A stretch of 64,000 bases of DNA. Origin: Azolla caroliniana (lineage: Eukaryota; Polypodiophyta). Below, one piece after another: positions 53,001 through 62,608 of this stretch. The notes under the pieces are model-generated. The model was not told the DNA's origin. It saw nothing but the letters and a program-made list of their open reading frames with translations, and did no database searches. The DNA is taken from the NCBI GenBank assembly GCA_043228905.1, contig JBHGNT010000014.1, positions 9,486,001 to 9,550,000 on the forward strand, given 5' to 3'. The translations under genes were made by a program, and so were the position numbers. The first letter of the stretch is position 1, and each line of letters starts with the position of its first letter.

Positions 53001-53398
53001 TTCCGACATCTTTCTACTGATGCCTCACCATGAATTCCCCAAGCTACCTTGTACATTTTAGGGTCACGAGATTCCTTCGTTGTTTTGCAATACTCGTAAG
53101 CAAAAGCTCTAGCAAATGAAACGGATAACTCGTTGTTGATCGGGATCTCTTGATGTACTTTCTGGTGCAGTCTCATGCAATCGTCATACAGGTTCGGGCG
53201 TACATGCTTGACCTTGACCTTGCCTTTCACTCTAGGCACTTCATATACTGACATCCAGTCTACATCACTAATCAATCTATCTCTTAGAACAACAGGGTCA
53301 ATACCCTCGAGCAACAGATCATATATGTTGTGAAAGTCCTCCTTTGTCTCGCAAAATTTTGCGAAGTTCAGCACTCTAGGATAGGGAGGAATGAGCCA
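50007..53398 (-). pseudogene. Second gene of the DNA transposon: multi-exon, zinc-finger-like, unknown function
   Basis: Converges on the transposase gene. Candidate exons on minus: 53398-52917 (LIPPYPRVLNFAKFCETKED; FARAFAYEYCKTTKES; KVAWGIHGEASVERCRK), 52853-52718 (YMLKNVHEACETLDFFK; TLAVTTIRNKIQ), about 52670-52505 (YLEQVAQHELEIEGSLDPKW), about 52425-52078 (CIACGLHVEDKS, LKPCQHTYHIVCLRYAC, a C-X2-C..C-X-H..C array like a RING or related finger), and a last exon about 50530-50007 (EVSGADDVATDEEIVANVAK, in-frame TAG, then LAQDAADMQAIVEVMERLLE). A 63-bp intron (52854-52916) is plausible, and the largest intron holds repeat block R2. Exon borders are by eye. Not recognised; a transposase partner is a guess. 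Confidence 0.5.
50545..51985 (-). repeat. Repeat block R2: TAGCTAATTAGCTA palindromes in the second gene
   Basis: Same unit as R1 (tatggtagtagctaattag; ctaccacttagctaattagc), about 28 units with many point changes. It lies between the zinc-finger-like exon (52078) and the last exon (50530), so inside the presumed intron. Confidence 0.88.
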
Positions 53399-53860
53399 CT
53401 TGAAATAGAAAATCAGTAATCAAAATTGGTGCAAAAACTGAATTTTTAATGTGAATTTGGTGCAAATTTATGACACTTTGAGACAGTAATCTGAAATTTG
53501 TAATCTGTCCTTTTCAACATGAATCAGATATCAACCACTTAAAAAATCAAAAACCCTAATTAGAATTTGTCATGAGAATTGGTGCAAAATTACAACACAT
53601 TGCGACAGTAATTAGAAATTTGTAACCAAAAACTTGTAATCTGAAATTTGTAATCAGAAACCCTAAACCACTTAATGGAAACACAAACCCTAATCATCAC
53701 TAAAGGCAGAAATCAACTGTACTATGAAAATTTGTGAATCAGAAACACACTTGCTGCTACACCTCGATCTTCGAGACATCCTTGTTTGGGACTCCAACGA
53801 CTTTGCCCTATTCGATTTTTGGGAAAGATGAATAGTGCACAATTTGCCTAATCGACTCAT
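53399..53860. other. AT-rich sequence upstream of the second transposon gene
   Basis: Contains dispersed aatctgaaatttgtaatc words (53490, 53600-53660) and aaaccctaa (53553, 53660). On minus a short ATG frame (MSRRSRCSS, near 53783) could be a first exon. The right end of the transposon should be here, but I see no clear terminal inverted repeat. Confidence 0.35.
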
Positions 53861-53878
53861 TCTCTACTTTCACTGTTG

Positions 53879-54576
53879 TCAGTCTCCCCTCATTTTCGAT
53901 CGATTGGTATTCCGACCGGTTCTGTAGGCTTCTTCTCTTGATCGACTAGTTTGGTTGATCGACTCGGTCGAGTGATGGGCTTTTGCCGACTCGTCGATGG
54001 TGAGTCCCATCGATTTTCGCCTAATATCCTCGATGAGGACTTGGCCGACTGTTTCCTCTAGACTTAGATTTGGTTCGCTATTGGCAAATGTCGTGCAAAA
54101 TACCTCCCAACACACCAGAAAGTTCGATAGGAGGGCAAGGTCTTTAACTTCTTCTTTGAAGTTAATCCCTTGGGAGCAGAGTTTAGTGAACACTCGGCTG
54201 AAGGTGTTGATGTGGGAGGTGGCTGGATCGGTTTCTCTCATCTTCATGTTGAATAGTTGTCTGATCAGTATCAATTTCAAAGATGAGGACTTCTTTTCGT
54301 ACACAGCTTGCAACTACTCCCATAACAAGAAAGTTGAGGCCTCTATGGCCATGCTGAAGTAGAAATTTTCAGCCAGATGCATTTGGATAGTGGAGCATGC
54401 GATTTCATCTATTGATCTCCACTCTTCGGTTGTGATCAAGCAGGTTTTTCACTATGTCGAATGGCTTCGACCTGTGTTCTAATGATGAACGCATCCTGCA
54501 TCATATCTTTCCACAAGGCAAAGTTTTTGCCATCGAACTTCCAGATTTCAACTCCTCTACCGGATGTTGAAGCCAT
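53879..54576 (-). pseudogene. Ty1/copia gag (UBN2-type)
   Basis: ATG about 54574: ASTSGRGVEIWKFDGKNFAL, WKDMMQDAFIIRTQVEAI, then a shift and stops. From 54313 open again: LQAVYEKKSSSLKLILIRQL, FNMKMRETDPATSHINTFSR, LLSNFLVCWEVFCTTFANSE, LIEDIRRKSMGLTIDESAKA. This is the capsid-like part of a copia polyprotein; the zinc knuckle and pol are missing on the left. Confidence 0.8.
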
Positions 54577-54689
54577 GTTCTTTTTGAGAAATGAGATTTA
54601 TTTATTTATTACTGACCTTGTCTTTTCTTTTAGCTTTCTCTGTTGTTTTGTTGCCGCTGAACAGCAAGTCGCTTTGATATCAATTGATG

Positions 54690-54971
54690 GTATGGGGTTC
54701 AAGATGTGTGCAGAAGTATGTGAAGACTTGTAGGTTATGTGCACAACAAACAACACAGAGAATATGACAAAAGAAAATGATGGAAACATAGATACAGTTC
54801 GAAGCTCTAATGGAAGCTCTTGTTATTCGGTTACTCTTACACTCTTAGAGATTCTAGATACAAGAAGATTATTGTTACAATGTTAGGTTAGAGCTTATAT
54901 AATAAGCCCTAACTATTTGGACGTGTTCACACTAAGATACAAAGTGGAAGGAGTCGGCCTTTATGCCAACA
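54690..54971 (-). repeat. Copia LTR (5' side of the minus gag)
   Basis: Coding-strand start TGTTGGCATAAAGG at 54971, TATA-like ttatataagc (near 54895), end near ccataccatcaat. Followed by TGATATCAAAGCGAC (54668-54687), a degenerate form of the initiator-Met primer site TGGTATCAGAGC, and then the gag ATG. Confidence 0.65.
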
Positions 54972-55255
54972 GGAAGTTGCCAACTCTGACTCCTTCATCT
55001 TCATATTGAATTATGAGTCTCGATGAAGAGAATTTTTCCTCATATATGGCCTGCAACTTCTTCCACAAGGAAAATGTCATTGTCTCTTTGGCCATGCAGA
55101 AGTAGACGTTCTTGGCCTCATATACGGCCTGCAACTTCTTCCACAAGGAAAATGTCATTGTCTCTTTGGCCATGAAGAAGTAGACGTTCTTGGCCAGATG
55201 CATTTGAATGGTCGACCTGGCTATCTCATCCATGGATCTTCATTCTTTTGTAGTC
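54972..55255 (-). pseudogene. Second copia gag fragment with 78-bp tandem duplication
   Basis: Reads MDEIARSTIQMHLAKNVYFF, then MAKETMTFSLWKKLQAVYE twice, then EKFSSSRLIIQYEDEG. It abuts the LTR start at 54971, so everything after gag residue about 90 is missing. Duplicate units are 55041-55118 and 55119-55196, 26 codons each, in frame. Confidence 0.75.
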
Positions 55256-55379
55256 ATTTAAGACGGCTTGGTGCTATGCCTTATTGCTTCAACTTGTCAT
55301 CAGATGATGACGGCTCCGATTTCTCTCGTTGGGGAAGGGAAATCGGTGGTGCTTCCTGTTACCCATAGGAATTGTACAG

Positions 55380-55638
55380 CGACGTATAAGGGTGGAACAC
55401 TATAAAGTGGTTAATGTGTATGTGTAATGTATACAAGTGTGAGCGATGATGAATATGTGTGTGAACACATGCACAATTATGTGCATATGTACCAAATGTA
55501 ATCATCTTCTTTTGTAACAGTCATATTATGTAACTGTTACAATATGTACTATATACACCCCATTGTGGTATTTAATGAATATAAAATTTTCCCTCTTATT
55601 TTGTCTCTTTCCTTCTCTCTCTCTCTCCCTCACACGTT
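55380..55638 (+). repeat. Copia-type LTR fragment X2
   Basis: Aligns by eye with 35488-35765 (ataagggtgg, gtgtatgtgtaatgtata, gaacacatgcaca, tctctctctccctcacacgt). Diverged, and the middle differs. Solo or truncated; no adjoining internal region recognised. Confidence 0.55.
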
Positions 55639-55810
55639 GTCGTGAAGATTTTTGGCAACAGTGTGAAAATCACGTGGAACAAGGAAAATCGAGAAGGTGT
55701 AATGTGCACACATATGAAAGGAGTGATGGTTACACATGTATTGTTGAGAATCAAGCTCAACTTGGTCTAGTGTGTGAACTCACCTTTAGAGTGAATAGAC
55801 ACTCCAACGG

Positions 55811-56123
55811 TCAAGAGTCACCATTAAGTCACCTCTTTGTATTCTAGCATTTAATATGAGTCATAGAATCATATTCTATGACACATAATTTATGAGCTTT
55901 CACATTCCCCATGCTCCATGAGCCTTGTAGTTAATGAAGAGAGAGGGTGACTATATAAAGCACCCTCCTCCCACCTTGTACTGTGTTGTGTCTTTTTCCT
56001 TTGTTAATATACTTAACCTTGCGTATACTCTGTGTGTGTCTCTCTCTCTCACACACACACACACACATACGCACATAACGCACATCTATTCTACTACATA
56101 AGAATCATACCCGATTCTTTACA
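55811..56123 (+). repeat. 5' LTR of copia F3
   Basis: Matches 59030-59336 with few changes (cccatg/cccgtg, cttgcg/cttgag) and CA-repeat length variation. TATA gactatataaagcac at about 55950. Ends ctttaca, immediately before the primer site. It may extend left of 55811, because the right copy is joined to RT there and cannot define the start. Confidence 0.8.
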
Positions 56124-56135
56124 TGGTATCAGAGC
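56124..56135 (+). other. Primer-binding site of F3 (initiator tRNA-Met)
   Basis: TGGTATCAGAGC follows the LTR with no spacer. Confidence 0.95.
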
Positions 56136-56282
56136 GATTTGGTAGCTCGATCTAGCCCATTCGCCTCATCGTGATTGTGTGTTGTGCTCCACGCCGACGA
56201 CCAAGAACCGGCTCATCGCAATCGTAGCTTCGCTAAATAGCTCGCATTCGAAGAGAGAAGAAGAAGAAGAAGAATCGGCATA

Positions 56283-56690
56283 ATGAATACTCAAATGGGG
56301 AGTGCTCTCCCTACCGAGAAGTTGTGGATGGTCGAGAGGCCGATTCGGCCAAGGACAAGGCGGACGAGGTTCGACCTACGATAACAACTCCCAATTTCGG
56401 CCGCAAAATGGAAGCCAATGAGGAATCTTCGCAAGAAGGGGGAGCTTTCACTCCGGCCCGAGCCATCAAAACGCAACCGAATGTGGATATTGCGGAAAGC
56501 TCGGCCACCACAAAGAAGAGTGCCGAAAGAAGATCCGTGAATCGGCTTCCACAAGCCGACAACTCACGAATTACATACACAACTCCGACTATGAAGAGTA
56601 TAGCGGAATGTACGGGCACAACTCCGACTACGAAGATCGTGGTGGAATGTATGCACGCAACGCCGACCGTGGCGGAATGTTCATGATGAA
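56283..56690 (+). pseudogene. F3 gag, mostly deleted
   Basis: ATG 56283 gives only a short frame (MNTQMGSALPTEKLW). In another frame a zinc knuckle is intact at 56482-56523 (CGYCGKLGHHKEEC), followed by tandem-like YEEYSGMYGHNSDYED and RGGMYARNADRGGM. Most of the capsid region is missing, so a large internal deletion has occurred. Confidence 0.75.
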
Positions 56691-58085
56691 ACATAGAGCA
56701 AACTCTATGTCGGTCTCTACCTCAACTAGTGCCCTCAATCTGGAGGATGTATGGTTTGTTAAATCCGGAGCCTCAAACCATATGACATCCCATAAAGAAT
56801 GGTTTCTCGAACTTCGAGAGCCGGAGCGACCCGGTTATGTCGAAACCGGAGATGACACTACGCACCCAATTTAGCACATCGGCAATGTTCCGTTTGGCGA
56901 AAGAGGTAAGCAAACATACATTAAAAATGTCTTGCATGTTCCCACCATCACGAAGAATTTGGTCTCTGTCGGCCAAATGGTTGAGCAAGGGATGCAAGTA
57001 CAGATCGACCAAGAAGGGTGCTTCATCGAAAAGGAAGGCCAAATCATCGCACGCGGAAGAAGAGAGGGCCGGATGTTCATTCTCGATTCACACGAGATGA
57101 AATCCGCCATGTTCGCGAAAAGCACAAAAGACGACTTTGACATAGAGTTATGGCATAAGAGAATCGGTCACATCAATCTCAACAAACTCAAAGCAATGAA
57201 ATCGAAAGGAGTCGTCATCGGACTCCCGACATTCAAAGAGAAGGAGATTGAAGGTGTATGCGAAGCGTGCCAATTCAGCAAGCAACACTGACACCCATTC
57301 CCGAAAGAGCGGAACATGACCAAAGGTCTACTCGACTAGTTCATTCCGACATATGGGGACCGGCGTAGACGGCTACATTCGGCGGATGCCGATATTACGT
57401 GCTCTTCATTGATGACTTTTCTAGGCACACTTGGATCTATCCGATGCGGCAAAAGAGCGAAGTGTTTGGACACTTCCAAAAATTCAAGAATGAAGTCGAG
57501 AAAGCCACGGGCCGACATGTACGATGTCTCCGATCGGAAAGGAGTACTTCTCAGACGATTTCACGACGTATCTCCGAAAGGAAGGAATTCGGCGAGAATT
57601 CACTTGCCGACACACTCCGCAACAAAACGGGGTAGCCGAGCGCAAAAATCGGCACATCCTCGAAGTAGCGCGGTTGGGCCGAAGATGCAAATACGGCCGT
57701 CTACGTAATGAACTGGTGCACAATATCCGGTGTGCACGAGGTCACTCCACACGAAAAATACATCGGAAAGAAGCCAGACTTATCGCACACCCAGATATTT
57801 GGCGCAATAGCGTATGTGCACATCCCCGACGAGAAGCGTCAAAAGCTTGACCCGAAGTCGGAAAAATGTATCGTCGTAGGATACTCATTGGAGCAAAAGG
57901 GGTACAAGTGCTACAACCCCTCAACTCGAAAATCTCGAGTAAGTCAAGACATCGTTTTCGATGAGTCCGCATCCTAGTATGCACCAGAGACAACCTCGAC
58001 TCCAACTCCGCTCGACCCGGAATTCGCCGAACAAGAAATAGAGGATGAAGATCACCTTACGCGCATATTCGAAGAAAGTCCGATC
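56691..58085 (+). pseudogene. F3 protease, GAG-pre-integrase and integrase
   Basis: Protease core at about 56753: WFVKSGASNHMTSHKEWF, with K where the catalytic D of D-S-G-A should be. Then GYVETGDDTTHPI (TAG), LVSVGQMVEQGMQVQIDQEG, LWHKRIGHINLNKLKAMKSK, VCEACQFSKQH. The integrase core near 57385-57530 is frameshifted (YYVLFIDDFSRHTWIYPMRQ). The end is GYSLEQKGYKCYNPSTRKSR to 57977. Close in sequence to E1 (32690-33870). Confidence 0.8.
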
Positions 58086-59029
58086 ACGATCTGATTGAGC
58101 GGACCACAAGAGCCTTTGAGCGATCAAAGCACATCATGGCCTAGCCCGAAGATGGACAAAGGCAAGGTGAAAATGTCGGAATACGAAGACGATCGCTTCA
58201 ACGATGATGAGTCGACTCACTCACTCGACAGTGAGTTCGGCGGTTTCGAGGTACCAATCAGAGCTAAGAAAGCCTTCATCTTTGCAACTGAAAAACTCCG
58301 CCGATCCACCCGTGAAAAGAACCCTGATTCGCCTACAACGATTATATGGCGTACCATTACGCCTTTATGATGAAGGTAGCGACAGTACGGGAGCCGGAAA
58401 CCTTTTCGGAAGCCATGAAGGACCCGCGATGGATCGAAGCAATGAACGAGGAGATGCAGGCACTACGGAAGAACGAGACGTGGGATCTCATTCCCACCTC
58501 ACCACACAAAAAGGCGATCGGATGCAGATGGATTTACAAAGTGAAGTACAACGCCGATGGCTCCGTCAACCGCTACAAAGCGCGACTCGTAGCGAAAGGC
58601 TACGCTCAAACGCACGGAGTTGACTACGAGGAGACCTTTGCCCCAGTGGCAAAGATGACAATGGTGCAGACTGCAATTGCGCTTGCCGCGGCGAAAGGGT
58701 GGCACCTCCATCAAATGGACATCAAGAGTGCCTTTCTACAAGGCCAATTAGAAGAGGAGGTGTACATGATACAACCACCCGGCTTCAACTCGAGCACCCA
58801 TCCGAAAGCTGTATGCCGACTGAAGACGCCACTCTACGGCCTCAAGCAAGCACCGCGTGCTTGGCATTCGAAGATAACGCAATATCTTCATCAAATCGGC
58901 TTCCGTATGTCAAAATCGGACAACTCCCTCTACATATGAAGCGATTCCACAAGTCCGATTGTCATCATCTTATATGTGGATGACCTAGTCATTGGAGGTG
59001 AGCATCTCAATGAAATCAATAAGGTCAAA
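58086..59029 (+). pseudogene. F3 reverse transcriptase, truncated after the catalytic motif
   Basis: Linker then RT. From 58346: EPETFSEAMKDPRWIEAMNE, IGCRWIYKVKYNADGSVNRY, AKGYAQTHGVDYEETFAPVA, MDIKSAFLQGQLEEEVYMIQ, LYGLKQAPRAWHSKITQYLH. A TGA at 58937 and a shift precede YVDDLVIGGEHLNEINKVKS. There the frame stops at an abrupt junction with the LTR (59030); the rest of RT and all of RNase H are absent. Confidence 0.85.
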
Positions 59030-59336
59030 TCAAGAGTCACCATTAAGTCACCTCTTTGTATTCTAGCATTTAGTATGAGTCATAAAATCATATTCTATGA
59101 CACATAACTTATGAGCTTTCACATTCCCCGTGCTCCATGAGCCTTGTAGTTAATGAAGAGAGAGGGTGACTATATAAAGCACCCTCCTCCCACCTTGTAT
59201 TGTGTTGTGTCTTTCTCTGTTGTTAATATACTTAACCTTGAGTATACTTTGTGTGTGTATGTCTCTCTCTCACACACACATACGCACATAACACACATCT
59301 ATTCCGCTACACAAGAATCATACTCGCTTCTTTACA
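59030..59336 (+). repeat. 3' LTR of F3, 5'-truncated by deletion
   Basis: Homologous to 55811-56123 from tcaagagtcaccattaag on. Left junction aaggtcaaa/tcaagag directly after RT codons. TATA gactatataaagc near 59168. Ends tttaca at 59336. Confidence 0.8.
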
Positions 59337-59428
59337 TGTACGTTAACACGTTAATGTGCACGTGTGATATGTGTTTAGGTGTTCATTACACAAGATATAA
59401 AAATAAGCCTAGGGCCTAGTGGCATACA

Positions 59429-59500
59429 ATGATGTACAAGTAAGGTTTTGAACCTTACTCCTCGAGGATAAGAGACAATTGACATACCATTAGGCTAGGT
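59429..59500 (-). repeat. tRNA-like sequence between F3 and G
   Basis: On minus: CCTAGCCTAATGGTATG (box A-like) and GTAAGGTTCAAAACCTTAC (T-arm-like hairpin with a box B core). Probably a SINE or LTR-derived tRNA module; the flanks give no clear family. Confidence 0.45.
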
Positions 59501-59540
59501 TGTTTTCTTTAAAGTCTATTTCTTCATTGTACTTTTCACA

Positions 59541-59928
59541 TGTAACAGCTCGTACATGAGAGCTTGAATGAGAGACATGGTCATCATGCATCACATGTGA
59601 TGCATGAGCTCCAAATGACAATCATGCATTTCATGCATTGTATACATGTCTTACACCCTCCATGCATCATATGCATGGGGGCATCTATATAAGAAGGAAA
59701 GGAAGGGAAAGGAAATCAAGTAATGTACAGTTTCTCGCTTGCGCTAGTCCTTCCGGTCTAGAACACCGACGGTTCCGTTTCATTGTCATGAATGATCCTT
59801 TCGATCCTCCATTACCACTTGCGGATAGAGGCCGGTGCTTGTCTGTGCACGTGTAACACACACATCTCGGCGTTTGGCACATGCGTCACGTGCTTCATGA
59901 CATCTTTGTGGTGCGGTAAATATTTTCT

Positions 59929-59980
<52 letters not shown>

Positions 59981-60093
59981 CAACCCACACAAGCATCTTC
60001 GACAACAAGAACGACCCAATTGTAAAACTAAACGATGTTCAATTCCTTACAAGCACAAGTCACCCAATTCATCCTCCTTGGTCAAAGACCCCG
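59541..60093 (+). repeat. Presumed 5' LTR of Ty3 element G
   Basis: TGTAACAGCTCGTACATGAG start, TATA ctatataagaagg near 59685, a (CT)n run at 59932-59978, end near cctccttggtcaaagacccc. The end resembles the B LTR end (cctcctagtcctaaagccc). The left end is a guess, because no 3' LTR of G is in the window. Confidence 0.45.
59932..59978 (+). repeat. (CT)n microsatellite in the G LTR
   Basis: About 23 uninterrupted CT units, downstream of the LTR TATA box. CT-rich tracts are common to most LTRs in this window. Confidence 0.95.
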
Positions 60094-60175
60094 GTGGTCC
60101 AGTTCGACCAACCCGCAGGCACTGATTTCTGCGACATAGATTTGGTGAAACCGACATGAAGAACGGCAAGGGAGG

Positions 60176-61133
60176 ATGGCCGGAACTTCGAGTGCTAGAG
60201 ACTCTAATGATAATCTGGCACAAGCAATGATGAGGATGATGGACCAAATGCTTCAGGAGAGAGACAACGTCACAGGCCTTGATGTTGCCATTGATAGGAT
60301 CGTGGATACCAACGGATGCTTTGACGGTAGAGATGTGAAACCTACAAAATAGAAATGCGGAAAAAGGGTATTCCTACGGCAAGACAAGTGACAAGCTTCT
60401 CAAGGATTGTAACTTCAAGTCTTTACTCCCGGGTCCTAGAGCTACAAGAGACCAATCCTAAATGGTTAGCTTTCGAACGAAGTTTACTTGAAGAATATGG
60501 GTTTGGTGACTCATCTCGAATGACAAATAAAGATTTAAGGGACTGGGTGGAGTCTTCTAACAAAGAGTTGAGTGCGAGGGCGAAGGTCCACGAATTCGAG
60601 CAAAGATTTGATCATTTGCCTGCACTTGACAAAACGATTCTCGATTCCAACAAGGTGCTCTTATTTATCAAATCAGTAGATGAGAAAGATCGAAGAGATC
60701 TTGGACGACTACTAGAAAATGATGAAGGCCTCATTTCTGATTGGGCAGCAGTGAAGAGAGCATGTGGACATTTTGATAAGCATCGACAATGGGACAATGA
60801 GACAAGATCGAGTGTTGCAACTTAGATTGGCCGACAAGCTTATAACGCAAGACAAGAACCACAAGCCCAAAGATCGAGGGATGCTGAAGTGGCTCAGCCC
60901 ACAGACGAAGCCACAATGGATGAACTTATAGACATGCTTCGAGAGATAAGAATTTCTCAAATTAGAAAGTAAGAAACAGAAACTTTTCCAGGTCATCACC
61001 TGGACGTTCCCCGCAGGTGTATTTGGTGTGACTCTTTGGAACACCAGCGGAGAGATTTCTCAAAATTCCAAAATGCCCTCCGACGAGATATCATTTATCT
61101 CTCCAATAATCCGATTCACTCCTCAGTGACGTA
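60176..61133 (+). pseudogene. G gag
   Basis: ATG 60176: AGTSSARDSNDNLAQAMMRM, MDQMLQERDN, NGCFDGRDVKPT, TAG. After a shift 60355-60825 reads NPKWLAFERSLLEEYGFGDS, KDLRDWVESSNKELSARAKV and LPALDKTILDSNKVLLFIKS, homologous to B 11160-11400. A degenerate zinc knuckle lies near 61017 (CIWCDSLEHQRRDF then S; the last C is lost), then ALRRDIIYL. Capsid protein, broken by stops at 60351, 60823, 60969 and 61132. Confidence 0.8.
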
Positions 61134-61167
61134 ACGTCCTCTCAACACCAACTTCGGCCGAGGAGGT

Positions 61168-62313
61168 ATGAAGAAGTTCATGGAGGAAATGGAAGAAAAC
61201 AAAGTGAATAGTGTTTACTATTCCTCATCTGCCGAAATTCGAGCTGGACACGAGATGAGAGCCCAAGAGTCTGAAGCAGGAGAATTTTGGCCGATCATAT
61301 TGAATCAAGTCGGAAAAGGGAAGCTCTACATGAACAAGGCACTCAAGGCTGAACAAAGAGTCCAAGCAATGACGAGATGGGAGGACCCTGTGGAGGAGAA
61401 GTCTAGCTTCATCGAGGCTATGTGTCAAAACTACGACGTCCTAGTTGAAGAGAAACGGAAAAGACCAGATGACCAATCAGGCTCTTCAAAGAAACATGAA
61501 ACAAGAGAAGCTATTCGAAGAAGGGAGGAATCATCACCGCCTCAAACGATAACCAAAAGAGGAAAGGAAAGAATCGGACCAGCGTTCAAACTACGCTCGG
61601 AGATAGAGCAATCCATCGACCTTAAGCGTGTGATGGAAGAAAGAATCCTGGATAGCCAAATCAAGTTCACAGTACGGGATGTCTTAGGAATTGCAGAGAA
61701 AGAATTTCATGATGTTATCATTGACTTAATAAAGAGGAAGAGATTGACGACAAGTGAAGAAGGAACCAAACTGGCAAATTTCTCGACGAGTGCTATCACA
61801 ACGCAAGGTTTCGAAATTGAACAAGAATTTGCCGATAGCCATTTTGCAAGGCCAAATTGGGCTAGGGCCACTACCGAGACACCAGTGCAGATGGGAGACT
61901 TGAAAGATTCGGTGGTGGCGCTCACTGATCATGGCTCGGAGATCAACCTCATGTCTCTTGACTTCTATCAAAAGGGACGTTGGCCCATTAATACTAGGCA
62001 TGGGTGGAAGATTCGAGCGACAACCAGGGCGACTGAAGAGCTTCATGGGGCCTACCCTAACATTAAGGTAACTATTGGCGACCTTGAGCATGATCAACAC
62101 TTTTTTGTGCAGGAATCGGCCTCACATGCTATCATCCTTGGCGAGCCTTACATTACAGTATCTCGGATGGAAACAAAGGTACTTGATAATGGTTCGGCAT
62201 ATGCACAGATACGAAGTCAAGATGGGACAAGCTCGGTTCAATTCCTCACCACAAGACCAAACCATGAAAGAAATAGGTATAGTTTAGGGAAAGAATCTAG
62301 GGAGGATTTTTAA
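61168..62313 (+). CDS. G gag-pol linker and aspartic protease, open for 381 codons
   Basis: Longest intact frame of G. A charged linker (EEMEENKVNSVYYSSSAEIR; KKHETREAIRRREESSPPQT) is followed by a conserved helix region (KLRSEIEQSIDLKRVMEERI, GIAEKEFHDVIIDLIKRKR) shared with B, then the protease (VVALTDHGSEINLMSLDFYQ, about residues 251-270) and its flap and end (HAIILGEPYITV; METKVLDNGSAYAQIRSQDG). The active site is D-H-G, not D-S/T-G, as in B. The stop at 62311 cuts it before RT. Probably a fragment of a former polyprotein; the start shown is just the first ATG. Confidence 0.75.
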   Translation: MKKFMEEMEENKVNSVYYSSSAEIRAGHEMRAQESEAGEFWPIILNQVGKGKLYMNKALKAEQRVQAMTRWEDPVEEKSSFIEAMCQNYDVLVEEKRKRPDDQSGSSKKHETREAIRRREESSPPQTITKRGKERIGPAFKLRSEIEQSIDLKRVMEERILDSQIKFTVRDVLGIAEKEFHDVIIDLIKRKRLTTSEEGTKLANFSTSAITTQGFEIEQEFADSHFARPNWARATTETPVQMGDLKDSVVALTDHGSEINLMSLDFYQKGRWPINTRHGWKIRATTRATEELHGAYPNIKVTIGDLEHDQHFFVQESASHAIILGEPYITVSRMETKVLDNGSAYAQIRSQDGTSSVQFLTTRPNHERNRYSLGKESREDF

Positions 62314-62608
62314 TTCGGGCTATTAGGGAGAGGGACAACAATAGTCCAGGACATCTAACTATGTCCCCAAATCAGTGTAATAAAAGTTGTCACCCCATTA
62401 ATGAAAATGAAGTCTTGTTTTCTAAAAATGGGATGTGTAAATTTAGCAACATTAATGGAGGAGATATTAAAATAGAAATCCTAGAGGAACAACTTAGAGA
62501 AATCAGGATTATGAGCGAGGAAGCGGCAATAAACAGAACGGGTACATGGAGATAATAGCATTGGATGATACTCTTGGGGAAATGGAGAAAGTCATCGAAT
62601 CGAAACTA
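62314..62608 (+). pseudogene. G linker after protease, cut by a D-family insertion
   Basis: Short open pieces (MGCVNLATLMEEI-like and EIIALDDTLGEMEKVIESKL) with stops. They resemble the poorly conserved stretch before RT in B (12800-13100). Sequence of G ends at 62608, where the LTR TGTCATG begins. Confidence 0.5.

Noticed and set aside
53540-53670. aaaccctaa words as an internal telomere-type repeat
   Set aside because: Only isolated single units, not in tandem; expected by chance in AT-rich DNA.
59932-59978. (CT)n run as a host promoter element
   Set aside because: It lies in an LTR, and CT tracts occur in nearly all LTRs here. No host gene follows.
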